From: a virus
DNA length: 64,000 bases
IMG/VR virus record: IMGVR_UViG_3300048837_000485
Span: 1-64,000 of that record
Reading direction: 5' to 3' (one strand)
Of the stretch, positions 8,448 through 18,302 are shown piece by piece (within the stretch, counting starts at the first letter, position 1; every line of letters begins with the position of its first letter). Below the pieces are notes generated by a model that was given only the letters and a program-made list of their open reading frames with translations, ran no database searches and was not told the DNA's origin. The translations under genes were made by a program, and so were the position numbers.

Positions 8448-10700
8448 ATGCCAGTACGTAGAGTATACTTAGATAAAACACAAGAGAACTTCTGTTCTAA
8501 TAGTTTAGCTAATATAAACGATTTTCAATATAATCAAACATATAATAATTATGATAGATATAAGGACTCTTTATCACGTGGACTGTTTTTTGATGATTCT
8601 GGGACAAGAATGTATATTGGAATGTATTCTAGTGGAATCATTGATCAATATGATCTATCTATACCTTGGGATATTAATTCTGCCACTTTGAATTATAGTT
8701 TGCCACTATCTGGTCATCATAATGGACACATTTGTAATATTTTGTCTTTTATTATTGTTAATAATGGTTCTGATCTTTATTATGGAGATAATGTATCTGG
8801 TTTACTTGGGATTAACTATATTGTAAAGGGGGTATTTACTTCTCCTTGGGATCTAAGCACATTTACTTATACTGGAGCATCTGCCACATCTTTTACAGAA
8901 TTATATGGTTTTAGTCAAGAGTATCCTTATCAAAACTCGCTTACTAGCTTATTTGCATCTCCTTCTCAATCTACATATAGTGCTAATTATTTATTTTCAC
9001 TAGATGGGGCCGGTCCATCTATTTTGAATGCTTATGGAACGTTTTCTCATAGATTAAATAGTAAGGTATATATATTAACTAATAAAGATGAATTTTTTGA
9101 TAATGAGGTTATTATATATCAATATTATAAAAATATTGTTAATAGTTATTCAGTATTACCAATATCGTCTGGATACTTTACTCCATCAATAAGTAATAGC
9201 GGAAATGTTGGCCATATGGAATCTATGTTTGTAGACCCGTATGGTGAAAATTTATATATACTTAGCACGAGTGGATTAGTTCATCAATATATATCTTCTG
9301 GTTTACATTGGTATGGTAGCTCAGATAGTGGAATTAATATTCAAAATTTGTTTTATTTACCAAAATATGATTCTAACAGTATTTCTGATTATATAGATGA
9401 AGGTACTACAATTAATGATAAATCTAATTTTTTCATTAGTGTGGATTCTGGATTATCCACCTTTTCTTTAAAAACGGAAATACCGTTTGTTAAAAACGTA
9501 TCTGATATTTATTTTGACGTAGGTTATGAATCTATTGTTTCAGGAATGAAAATTAGTGATATATTAGTTACTATGTCTAATGTTAAATCTGCGTATACTC
9601 CAGTTAATTCCGGATATTATTTAAATAATTCTGGTATTAATAATATTAATCTGAATATATTTAATAACTCAGTATTTAATAGTATTGGCAATTCTTCTGG
9701 TTTAACAATAATGTTTGATTTATTTTCACCAGCATCTGGAAATAAAATTACATCATTAAATTTATCTATACTTGGAGATTATTATCCGGCTACCGGTATT
9801 AATGATTTTCCATTGTATATTAATGCAGAACCATCTAGTGGATCTTTAGATTTATTTTTGGGAAATTATCATCTAGAATCAGATATTGATTTATTTATTC
9901 ATGGATATACAAATATAAGCGGAACTATTCCTTTATTTACAAAGGGTTCAATTGAACTAAATGATAATATTCCATTATATATAAGTGGTAATCCTGTTAA
10001 TAATAATATTCCATTATATATTCCTGGTGCCTTTTCTGCTGAACATGTAGATCTTTATATATATGGACATGATACAGAAAAAAGCGGAGTATCGTTATTT
10101 ACATATGGTCATGATTTAGTTTCTGGAGATTTTCCATTATATATTCAAGGAGTTGTTACTCAGACTAATTCGTTAAATTTATATCTAGATGCCGGGGAAC
10201 TTACGCCAGATAGTAGTAATTTTCCATTATTTATGTGGGCAACTAATAATTCTGGATTATATTCCACTTTTCCATTGTCTATTGGTTCAGATACTAGTCC
10301 AGACCCAACCCATAATTTAAATCTATTCTTAGGAAATAATTCTACTGCTGATTTATATGGATCAATGCCACTTTATTTGTATAATGATAATAGTAGCATA
10401 AAAGATCTTGACTTATTCATTGCTAATTACTATACTAATATAAGTGGATCTATTCCTTTATATATATTTACAGAAAATTATGGATCTGGACGTGCTGAAT
10501 TACCATTATTTATTGCTAGAGATTCAGAGTCATTAGCTGGTGTAGTTCCGTTGTTTTTAAGCACAACAGAAACTATTAATGAAGATATTGATTTGTTTAT
10601 TGAGGGTTCCAATAGTGGAATTAATGATTCGGTTAATTTATATATTTCTGGAATAGATCCAATAGATTTAACAATGAAATTATTTACAAAAGGTATTTAA
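8448..10700 (+). CDS. Tail/virion protein: beta-propeller-like head plus long beta repeat tail
   Basis: A 750-residue protein. The N-terminal half contains segments such as LFFDDSGTRMYIG followed by YDLSIPWD, the signature of propeller-blade repeats common in phage structural proteins (known family behaviour recalled, not searched). Residues about 452-750 hold some 21 short units of 13-16 residues built around PLYI/DLFI followed by a Gly-rich turn, which suggests a beta-solenoid. It follows the tape measure by 39 bases, and its ATG overlaps the stop of a 12-codon mini-ORF at 8410-8448 (TAATG). Likely a tail, baseplate or fibre component. The exact place in the virion is not visible. Confidence 0.7.
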   Translation: MPVRRVYLDKTQENFCSNSLANINDFQYNQTYNNYDRYKDSLSRGLFFDDSGTRMYIGMYSSGIIDQYDLSIPWDINSATLNYSLPLSGHHNGHICNILSFIIVNNGSDLYYGDNVSGLLGINYIVKGVFTSPWDLSTFTYTGASATSFTELYGFSQEYPYQNSLTSLFASPSQSTYSANYLFSLDGAGPSILNAYGTFSHRLNSKVYILTNKDEFFDNEVIIYQYYKNIVNSYSVLPISSGYFTPSISNSGNVGHMESMFVDPYGENLYILSTSGLVHQYISSGLHWYGSSDSGINIQNLFYLPKYDSNSISDYIDEGTTINDKSNFFISVDSGLSTFSLKTEIPFVKNVSDIYFDVGYESIVSGMKISDILVTMSNVKSAYTPVNSGYYLNNSGINNINLNIFNNSVFNSIGNSSGLTIMFDLFSPASGNKITSLNLSILGDYYPATGINDFPLYINAEPSSGSLDLFLGNYHLESDIDLFIHGYTNISGTIPLFTKGSIELNDNIPLYISGNPVNNNIPLYIPGAFSAEHVDLYIYGHDTEKSGVSLFTYGHDLVSGDFPLYIQGVVTQTNSLNLYLDAGELTPDSSNFPLFMWATNNSGLYSTFPLSIGSDTSPDPTHNLNLFLGNNSTADLYGSMPLYLYNDNSSIKDLDLFIANYYTNISGSIPLYIFTENYGSGRAELPLFIARDSESLAGVVPLFLSTTETINEDIDLFIEGSNSGINDSVNLYISGIDPIDLTMKLFTKGI
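9801..10700 (+). repeat. About 21 PLYI/DLFI beta-strand repeats
   Basis: In-frame repeats of 13-16 codons alternate between a Pro-Leu-Tyr/Phe-Ile form and an Asp-Leu-Phe/Tyr-Ile form, each followed by Gly, Asn or Ser turns. The DNA copies are strongly diverged, so this is an old, protein-level repeat array running to the C-terminus. Confidence 0.85.
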
Positions 10701-10743
10701 ATGGGATATAAGGTAGTCGATGCAATAGAAAGGGGTATCGTTC

Positions 10744-12219
10744 ATGGCGTGGATCTACTATAATAGTTCCTTAATACGACCGGTTCCATCAGTAACCATT
10801 AGTCAAAACAAGATTAAAAATGGTGCAGGTGAAACCATTGGTAACACTTATTCTATAACTGTCAATATTATATTGATGAGTTTTAAAGGGTCACCGAGGT
10901 CCGATGGAACCTTTTGGACAATAAGTAATGATCCGCCAGATGAAGATATTGATGTAGATGATAAGATAGCTGCAATATCTAGAAAACAAGAAGCAATTAG
11001 AGATTTATTTGCTACTGAGGGACAATTATTTGAGATTCAAAGCCGAGGAGGGGGACAGCCTATAAAATTTAACCCCAGAATTCTAAGCATTTCTTTTAAC
11101 GAAGGACTATGGGTAGAAACGTGTAGCTGTACCATTCAAATGGAAGCAGATAAATTATACCTAGGAGACGGAGACGAGTTCGATAACTACCTTAATAATA
11201 GTGAAGAATCTTGGCAGTTGGATACCGACGAAACTCCAGAAAATATAAATTCACCAAGAACGTATAGATTAAGCCACACTGTTTCGGCAACTGGACGTAG
11301 GCATTATGATGACTCTGGAGCCTTAACAAAAGAAGCATGGCAAGCCGCAAGGGATGATGTTGTTTCTAAATTAGGTTTTGATTCCAGTATTTTACTATCG
11401 TCAGGAGTTAGTAATCTTCCATCTTATTATGGTGGGTTTAATCATGTAAGAAATGAAAATATAGATAAAAGTAATGGATCATATTCTGTTACTGAAACAT
11501 GGTTAATTGCTAGTGGTACAGCACTTGAAGATTTTACTGTTAATACTAGTCGTGGAAACGATGGGTTAATTAATGTTACTGTAAATGGAAATATTACTGG
11601 TCTAGAACAAAGAGATGCTAACTTGGGCCTTAGCGTTAGTAAATGGGACAACGCACTTAGCAAGTTTAACACTATTCAACCATTAATCAAAAACAGGGCT
11701 GAGACTTATTCTTCTGCTTCACTTCATGCGACCCCTACATCATATTCGACTGCTAGAAATCCAGCGGCTGGTACTATTTCGTATGATTATGGATATAACT
11801 CTAGGTTTAGAAATTTAGTTACTGGAACTTTATCTGAAGTTATATCTGTACAAAATAACTTAGAAACTGACCTATTCGCTACGATTGGTATTATAGGAAG
11901 AACACTTGGTAATTTATTACAAGATTTAAATACACGTAGAGAATTACAGAGAACAGTAAATATTGAATTGGTTTTTGATAGTGATTATATTCCATCTGGT
12001 GCCAGTATATCGGAAGTGATTAATAACTATAATCCAAGATTACACTCTCCACAATCAACAGAGATTGCTTCTATATTATCAGCTGCACATCCTGTAACTG
12101 CTGGATTGTTGAATAATAACGGAAATCCGGTAACAAAGAGTTATATTTCAGACCAATCAGAAAACTGGAATTTTAGTTCTCGTTCGTACTCCAGGAATAT
12201 CACTTATGTTTATGAATAA
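10744..12219 (+). CDS. Putative baseplate/tail structural protein (491 aa)
   Basis: It lies in the tail operon with SD GAAAGGGG before the ATG. The sequence is rich in beta strands and polar residues, with no enzyme motif. Its placement after the tape measure and before a second, larger structural gene fits a distal-tail or baseplate component. The segment around residues 165-260, with threonine/serine-rich strands, looks like a duplicated beta domain. I do not recognise a named family, so the structural role is inferred from context and composition. Confidence 0.6.
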   Translation: MAWIYYNSSLIRPVPSVTISQNKIKNGAGETIGNTYSITVNIILMSFKGSPRSDGTFWTISNDPPDEDIDVDDKIAAISRKQEAIRDLFATEGQLFEIQSRGGGQPIKFNPRILSISFNEGLWVETCSCTIQMEADKLYLGDGDEFDNYLNNSEESWQLDTDETPENINSPRTYRLSHTVSATGRRHYDDSGALTKEAWQAARDDVVSKLGFDSSILLSSGVSNLPSYYGGFNHVRNENIDKSNGSYSVTETWLIASGTALEDFTVNTSRGNDGLINVTVNGNITGLEQRDANLGLSVSKWDNALSKFNTIQPLIKNRAETYSSASLHATPTSYSTARNPAAGTISYDYGYNSRFRNLVTGTLSEVISVQNNLETDLFATIGIIGRTLGNLLQDLNTRRELQRTVNIELVFDSDYIPSGASISEVINNYNPRLHSPQSTEIASILSAAHPVTAGLLNNNGNPVTKSYISDQSENWNFSSRSYSRNITYVYE

Positions 12220-12234
12220 TTTAGGATTAAAATA

Positions 12235-15200
12235 ATGCCATTAGAGCAGCTCACATACCTAGGTGCATCAATAACAGCAGTCAATTCAAATATTGGATGG
12301 GGAACTTCTCCGTCTACAATACAGGTTGACGTAGTTGAAGATCCTGCTAATGGTGATAACTTTTTTAATCCTGGAGTTGGGGTTGTTACCTATTTTGAAT
12401 ATGGTGCTATTCAAATGGGTGGTATTATAACTTCTATTCAAACCAATAATAACAATGGTGGTAATCCAACTTACTCCGTTACTATTGAAGATCCTAGATC
12501 TATTCTTGAAGGTGTTCAATTAATTATTAATGGGTATACTGGTTTTACATATGGTGTACCAAACCTATACAATATTTATGGCTATCTAGAAAGTCTTGGT
12601 TTCGGTCGTGCTGGCGTAAATAATTCTGGTATTCAATGGAAAAATATTCGAGATGGATTTTTGTTTTTACAAAATACTACACCTATTAAATTTGGAACTA
12701 CTAATAATTTATATTTAGATTTATCACAGCTACCAGTATTACCAGATTATTATCGCATTAGTGGTGATGTAATTACTTTGATGGATTTTATTGTAGAAAT
12801 TTGTGACGCTTCTTCTCATGATTTCTTTTTCAATTTAGAACAAGTTAGTAATAATCATGTTATTAAATTATATACGATAAACAGATCAGCCCAGCCTACC
12901 CTTGGAAATATTAGTGCGTTTATAGCATTACAAGATGAAGTAGTATCAAGTAATACTGGAATTGAATTAAGAAATGAAGTAAGCTCTAAATTTTTAATTG
13001 GTGGAAACAAAGCCCAAATATATTTTCAATGGCCAAATCTTGGTGATGCTAGTACTTATACTGATGATACTATCTGGCCATATTGGGGAGTTGAAAACAG
13101 TGGGGATGTTATCATTGGTGAAAATGGGCCAATGTTTAACAATCATAAGTTTACTCTTGGTAGTAAAGGTGTAGATGTTATTGGAGTTGGTGATACATAT
13201 GATACCGATATTTTTGAAATGAGGGCGGCTATATCTAGCCAAGAATCTTGGGAGTTATTATTATCATCTTATAATGAAGATATAAATAGTCCCCATTATC
13301 ATAAGGCTACTAGAATAGGAATGATTCATGACGTTAAAGACTTAAGTTCTTTTTTAGCTGGAAAAACGATAGAGAAGATAGAAGGCTTAATACCTTTAGA
13401 TTTTACACATCTTACTGGTAAAGTTATGACATCGGCAACAGATTCTTCTGTAGAAAGTATCCACGAAGAAAATCAGGCCGCACTTTATTCCTACGTTAAT
13501 AACTTTGCTAATGAATACTATGGTAAGAAATACCAAGTCAGAATCCCGTTTGTTGCTGCAAAATTAGATGATGATACTGGAGAAATAGTTACTAGTTTGG
13601 AACCAACCGATGGTGGATATTTAGATTCTATATATTGGAGCGGTGCCGTTGGTAATAATCTTTTGCCAAATAATCCTTACGAAGTATCTTTAGAAGATGG
13701 AAGAATTCACGCTTATGCTAAATTTGATAAGTTTGTTGATTATCCGCATCCAGACTCAGGAAGGGTTACATTAGATCTTTCAGACTTAAGTGCTGACGAT
13801 TATGTTGTAAGACTAGATACTAATTCTGTTTTTGTTAAATGCACAGTTCAGCCGCAATTACAGTTTTTAGATAAGCAACTTGCATATTCACCAAGAGCGG
13901 TTATTGAATTACCGGGAAGAGTAACAAAAAAAGATAAAACAAAAGATACTGCTAGATTTGACGGAATGTTTACAAGTAGATTTGAAGAAGTATTAAAAGG
14001 CGAAAAGGGGTTTAGTGATGCTGATGCTACAGAAGTAACTAAAAAAGTTATGGCTAGATTTGGTGCGGAAGCACTAAAGGCCGGATTAGCAGGAATGGCA
14101 ATTATGCCAGATATGGTTGCTATACCATTAAAAAGTAATATAGATTTCTATGGCCCTTGGTATTCAATTGGAGTTAATGGTAAAACAGATTTTGAAAGAG
14201 ATGAGTCATTAGTACCTTGGAATTACGGTGGATTTGATTTAATGAATCTCACCGCAAATGCTAGAGTTTCTTCTGCTTTAAGTCAGATGCAAGTTGGAGA
14301 AGGTGGATCATTTACTATTCCAGGTGTTCCTATAATAAACATGGGGGCACAACTCGTTGCTGGTGGTCCTAATATTACAGATATAAGTGTTAATATATCA
14401 ACAGGTGGTATTACAACAACTTATAAGATGCAAACATGGACTCCTAGATTAGGAAAAATACCAAAGCAATTTTCAGAAAGATTACAAAAGCTTAAACTTA
14501 ATAGTGCAAAAATGGATAAGAATTTTAAAGCTACTAAAAGTGCAGATTCTTATGCAACTAGAGAACATCATTTTAATCTAAAAAGAACAAAAAGAGAATT
14601 CTTTAAAGGTAGACCAAGAAGAAAATCTAATTCTAGCACTCATCAATATCTAACTGGTGAAGTAATTTTTGATGGTAGTGGCTTTACTAGAACTAACGTA
14701 GTAACTTCTCCTGTATATCAAATATCTTCTAGTTTAGGTAGTGGATATGAAGAAAAAGCAGTAGTTAGTTTAGATTCTATCTTTACTCCTTTTACTATGA
14801 ATCCGGATTCAGTAAGCGGCCTTCCTCATATTGAATTATATGAAGGATCAGAGGTTATTAATGGTAGTAGTTTAAATCCATTTTATAATAATAATTTTGG
14901 GATGGTTACTAGGGATTATCCTGATAGTGATGTAGATTTGACTGATGGTAGTGGTGATTATAAAGGTATTGGATTAAGGGGTCCATTATGGGTTACTGGT
15001 CCAGGATATGATACAAATGGAGAACCCGTTCCTGGTGATGGTAGTGGAAACTTTATCGAAGACTATCAAAGAAAGATTGATCTACATAAAACTGGGCCAG
15101 TCTATTTACCCTGGGATGATGATAGAAAAATGTGGATCGGTGGCGGTTCTAGTATCCAATTAGGTATTATGAATCAAAATCTTTTATATAGAAATTCTGG

Positions 15201-15378
15201 ACTAATGAGTGTTTGGTCATATAATCCAGCGTCTGGAACAGAAATAGAGTCGTCTAGAGATATAATGGTTCATGATTGGTTTTTACCAACCGGTGGTGTT
15301 ATATGGTCCGGTAGAAGAGTTGGTGTTACACAGATATCTGGACGGAATTATGTTATTGCAGCAGAGCCTAATTGTTAG
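12235..15378 (+). CDS. Putative baseplate hub-like tail protein (1047 aa)
   Basis: A large beta-rich protein. The N-terminal 100 residues contain strand patterns such as YFEYGAIQMGGIITSIQ and YSVTIEDPRSILEG, which look like the nested barrel domains of phage hub proteins. This is resemblance, not proof. Residues about 560-660 contain a charged helical insert, and the region near 740-800 is Lys/Arg-rich. It starts 15 bases after the preceding tail gene. A hub or tail-tip adaptor is the best guess. A tail-associated receptor-binding protein is the main alternative. Confidence 0.55.
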   Translation: MPLEQLTYLGASITAVNSNIGWGTSPSTIQVDVVEDPANGDNFFNPGVGVVTYFEYGAIQMGGIITSIQTNNNNGGNPTYSVTIEDPRSILEGVQLIINGYTGFTYGVPNLYNIYGYLESLGFGRAGVNNSGIQWKNIRDGFLFLQNTTPIKFGTTNNLYLDLSQLPVLPDYYRISGDVITLMDFIVEICDASSHDFFFNLEQVSNNHVIKLYTINRSAQPTLGNISAFIALQDEVVSSNTGIELRNEVSSKFLIGGNKAQIYFQWPNLGDASTYTDDTIWPYWGVENSGDVIIGENGPMFNNHKFTLGSKGVDVIGVGDTYDTDIFEMRAAISSQESWELLLSSYNEDINSPHYHKATRIGMIHDVKDLSSFLAGKTIEKIEGLIPLDFTHLTGKVMTSATDSSVESIHEENQAALYSYVNNFANEYYGKKYQVRIPFVAAKLDDDTGEIVTSLEPTDGGYLDSIYWSGAVGNNLLPNNPYEVSLEDGRIHAYAKFDKFVDYPHPDSGRVTLDLSDLSADDYVVRLDTNSVFVKCTVQPQLQFLDKQLAYSPRAVIELPGRVTKKDKTKDTARFDGMFTSRFEEVLKGEKGFSDADATEVTKKVMARFGAEALKAGLAGMAIMPDMVAIPLKSNIDFYGPWYSIGVNGKTDFERDESLVPWNYGGFDLMNLTANARVSSALSQMQVGEGGSFTIPGVPIINMGAQLVAGGPNITDISVNISTGGITTTYKMQTWTPRLGKIPKQFSERLQKLKLNSAKMDKNFKATKSADSYATREHHFNLKRTKREFFKGRPRRKSNSSTHQYLTGEVIFDGSGFTRTNVVTSPVYQISSSLGSGYEEKAVVSLDSIFTPFTMNPDSVSGLPHIELYEGSEVINGSSLNPFYNNNFGMVTRDYPDSDVDLTDGSGDYKGIGLRGPLWVTGPGYDTNGEPVPGDGSGNFIEDYQRKIDLHKTGPVYLPWDDDRKMWIGGGSSIQLGIMNQNLLYRNSGLMSVWSYNPASGTEIESSRDIMVHDWFLPTGGVIWSGRRVGVTQISGRNYVIAAEPNC

Positions 15379-15445
15379 ACCGCAGACAGATAATGGAATT
15401 TTTATATGTGTGTTTTATACAGAATGAGGAAATAAGTAGAAGAAT

Positions 15446-17893
15446 ATGTTTAGATTTAACAACTGGACACCAAATACTTGTAATGATCTACCAGATTGTG
15501 GTCAGGGGTGTCACGATTTAAATGTATGTAGTGATAATTCTACTTATGTAGATAAGTCTGGAATTACTAGATATATTTTTGCTACATATGATTCTGATTG
15601 GAATTTAACATGTATGAGCAGAATATCTTGCGATCAGGAAGTGTATGATAAACCTCCAAAGTACCATAGACATTATGCTCCATGTTGCTGGACCGTTTCT
15701 GTAGTTGGTGGATCTGGTATTGGAACATGTGGACAATCTTGTGAAAAAAATTATTCTTATACTACTAGACCATCCTATCTAGTTGATGTTAGTGATGATA
15801 ATACTTATGCAGATGTATATATTAAGCATAATTTTTACGGATATGGAACTGGACGGTGCAATACACCTCTTGATTTAGATTATGATTTCTATTCTGATTC
15901 TGGTATCATAGGAAGGATTACTGATTTAGACTGTGGATTAAGCGGGAGTGGATTATCTTGTGTATTAAATAATTTTATACCAAAGTCTTCTGTTCCATTA
16001 TTATGTAATTATGACGATATCCAAGTTATTTACTCTGGATCATATACAAGAGAAGAATGTGCTACAGATTTATTTTTAAATATCTCTACTGATTTAGATT
16101 GGACGCCATGTTTAGATATTAGTACAATAATAGAAAGTGGATATCCAGGATGCTATACACAAAACGGGGATTTCATACAACTTGGAGATCCTTACGGTAA
16201 TAGTTATACAGTTAGTTTATATGAAGCTATTAATTTTACATTAGATAATTTTATAGTATCTGGCGTTACTGGATTAGATGATAATATCCCACTTGCTTCA
16301 GCCTTAAAATCAACATGTAATGAATGTAACTCTTTGAATAGAACTTGGTATGCCGGAGAATGGGATAATAAAATTCCATATAATCCAAAAGCGATATGCT
16401 GTAACTGTCCCGAAACAGATATGTGTCTGAATAGATGGTCTATAGATTTAGCTCAACCATCAGCTATTATTACACTTAGCTCATATGCACATGGGGCAAC
16501 TGCCAAGTGGTTATGTAGTTTTCCAGACTCTGGGTGTGTTATTAATTCTAGCGGAGGAATGTGGAATTTTGAATATTTATGGCAAGCTGAACCTACTTCT
16601 GGAGATCTTCCTATTGATTCTGGCTTCTGGAATAGGTGTGACTTTACAGACTCTAATATAGAATTAAATTATACTGGAAACTTTACTCCTACTCCAGGTA
16701 ATAGTGGAACCGATTGTAAAGAACAAATTATTGAGCAACCTAATGGTTATTGTCATATATGTGCAGACAGAAATGGTCCAGACGAGTTTTTAGTTACTGT
16801 CGATCTAAATTTTAAAAAGAGACCAGTTTATGCTGGTGTAAATGTATATCCCGGACCAAGGGTTTCTTGTGATCCACCAATATACACTAGTAAAACATGT
16901 GAAAATCCAGTTGAAGAATGGTGCGAGGGAGTTTCTTATATTGGTGATATGTATAATGGATGCATAGACAACCCTTTTAAATTATATAATTTTAATTTTA
17001 TACAAGATTCTAGCTTTGATGATTGTTTTTGTGTTACACCAGCTGGTAGATTACACTGTTATCCTTATTTTGATACAACAACATTAATTAATTATACAGA
17101 TAACGTATGTTGTAAACCATTTTGTGTAGCTGAGGTTATTTCTATAAACGACTGTCAGTGTGGACCTGAAATAATTAACGGCAGTTGGATTGTTCAAAAA
17201 TCACGCGGATCTTGCACTAATGATACTACTATTAGGGAGGAGGGAGGACAGTGTCCGTGTACACCATGCTCTAGTGGAATACGTCCAATAAATTCATGTA
17301 CGTGGTCTGTTCCTGTAGATAACGATTGTTTATTTTCTCCCGCTAGAACATTTTCTTATCCTTACAGTGGACAGTGTCCATGTGGTCTTGGATCATGTGA
17401 TGCAGCTGGAAATTGTGAATATAGTCAAATGTCTAATGAGTGTACAGGGTGTGATGGATTTAACTATACGTATTGTTCAGGCGATTCGATACCTAGGTTG
17501 TATGAACAAGGAACCAGAGAAAATTTCTATCCACCTTGGTTTATGGGCTCAGATTGTAAGTGTTGTTATAATGGTCCACAAGTTGTTTTATCAACAGAGA
17601 CGGTTTCTGGAATATTAAAATTAAGATTATCCGTTATTATTCCTGGTTTAGAGTTGGTAGAATCTTGCGGAGCTAGTGCTTCTGTTTTATTAGATGCTGG
17701 TACTGATATTATTAATGGGTATGATTGTAATGGGGACCCCCTTTTTGAAACATTAGTAGACTGTAGTAAACCAATAAATCACACATTTACAATACCATCT
17801 ATAGCAATATATTCTGAAGACCCCTATAATTCTGGAGTTTTTTATACCACATCATGTTATGACGGAGGAACTGTTACAGTAGAATCATTATGA
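15446..17893 (+). CDS. Cysteine-rich tail protein (815 aa)
   Basis: Contains roughly 60 cysteines, many in CxC, CC and CxxC pairs (for example APCCW, CNECN, QCPCTPC, SDCKCC), spread along the whole length with no signal peptide. It follows the hub-like gene in the late operon and overlaps the next gene by 4 bases (ATGA). Such composition suggests metal-bound or disulfide-stabilised extracellular structure, for example a tail-tip adhesin. I cannot name the family. Whether the cysteines bind zinc in the reducing cytoplasm or form disulfides after lysis is open. Confidence 0.65.
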   Translation: MFRFNNWTPNTCNDLPDCGQGCHDLNVCSDNSTYVDKSGITRYIFATYDSDWNLTCMSRISCDQEVYDKPPKYHRHYAPCCWTVSVVGGSGIGTCGQSCEKNYSYTTRPSYLVDVSDDNTYADVYIKHNFYGYGTGRCNTPLDLDYDFYSDSGIIGRITDLDCGLSGSGLSCVLNNFIPKSSVPLLCNYDDIQVIYSGSYTREECATDLFLNISTDLDWTPCLDISTIIESGYPGCYTQNGDFIQLGDPYGNSYTVSLYEAINFTLDNFIVSGVTGLDDNIPLASALKSTCNECNSLNRTWYAGEWDNKIPYNPKAICCNCPETDMCLNRWSIDLAQPSAIITLSSYAHGATAKWLCSFPDSGCVINSSGGMWNFEYLWQAEPTSGDLPIDSGFWNRCDFTDSNIELNYTGNFTPTPGNSGTDCKEQIIEQPNGYCHICADRNGPDEFLVTVDLNFKKRPVYAGVNVYPGPRVSCDPPIYTSKTCENPVEEWCEGVSYIGDMYNGCIDNPFKLYNFNFIQDSSFDDCFCVTPAGRLHCYPYFDTTTLINYTDNVCCKPFCVAEVISINDCQCGPEIINGSWIVQKSRGSCTNDTTIREEGGQCPCTPCSSGIRPINSCTWSVPVDNDCLFSPARTFSYPYSGQCPCGLGSCDAAGNCEYSQMSNECTGCDGFNYTYCSGDSIPRLYEQGTRENFYPPWFMGSDCKCCYNGPQVVLSTETVSGILKLRLSVIIPGLELVESCGASASVLLDAGTDIINGYDCNGDPLFETLVDCSKPINHTFTIPSIAIYSEDPYNSGVFYTTSCYDGGTVTVESL

Positions 17894-18297
17894 AATGTAT
17901 TTTCAAAAAAATAGATAATACCTCAAAACCGTGGGAATGTATTAATTGTAAATATAGATGCAAAGTGAATGCTAAAAGATCTTGTCCAATAGAACAGGAG
18001 ACTATAGTAACAAAAACAATGGGACCATCCTTCCTACAAAAAGCCATTAACTTCTCATCAGCAGTGGTACATGACGTTGCAACTGGAATGCAAAGATGCA
18101 CTGAAGAAGAAATGGATGAACGTATTGAGATTTGCAAAGGAAGTGAAGATAAGGGTATTCCCAAGTGTGAATTCTATATTGACAGGGGCGATGGAAGTGG
18201 GGACTGTAGTGCGTGTGGCTGTAGATTATCGTCAAAGCGTATTTATTTAAATAAGATAGCCTGGAAAAATGAGACTTGCCCTAAAAATAAGTGGTGA
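17890..18297 (+). CDS. Small cysteine-rich protein (135 aa)
   Basis: The ATG overlaps the stop of the cysteine-rich tail gene by 4 bases, so the two are translationally coupled. It has two cysteine clusters. Near the N-terminus is CINCKYRCK with further Cys nearby. Near the C-terminus are CKGSE, CEFYIDRGDG and CSACGCR. The spacing suggests one or two zinc sites. No enzymatic motif is visible. It is probably a partner, chaperone or tail-associated factor for the larger Cys-rich protein, by coupling only. Confidence 0.6.
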   Translation: MKCIFKKIDNTSKPWECINCKYRCKVNAKRSCPIEQETIVTKTMGPSFLQKAINFSSAVVHDVATGMQRCTEEEMDERIEICKGSEDKGIPKCEFYIDRGDGSGDCSACGCRLSSKRIYLNKIAWKNETCPKNKW

Positions 18298-18302
18298 AAT
18301 AA

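Noticed and set aside
8410-8448. A 12-codon mini-ORF whose stop overlaps the ATG at 8448
   Set aside because: Too short to support as a gene. At most a reinitiation leader, mentioned under the downstream gene.
10701-10763. A 20-codon ORF starting right after the propeller/solenoid gene stop
   Set aside because: No SD, overlaps the SD and start of the next gene in another frame, and no features. Treated as spacer.
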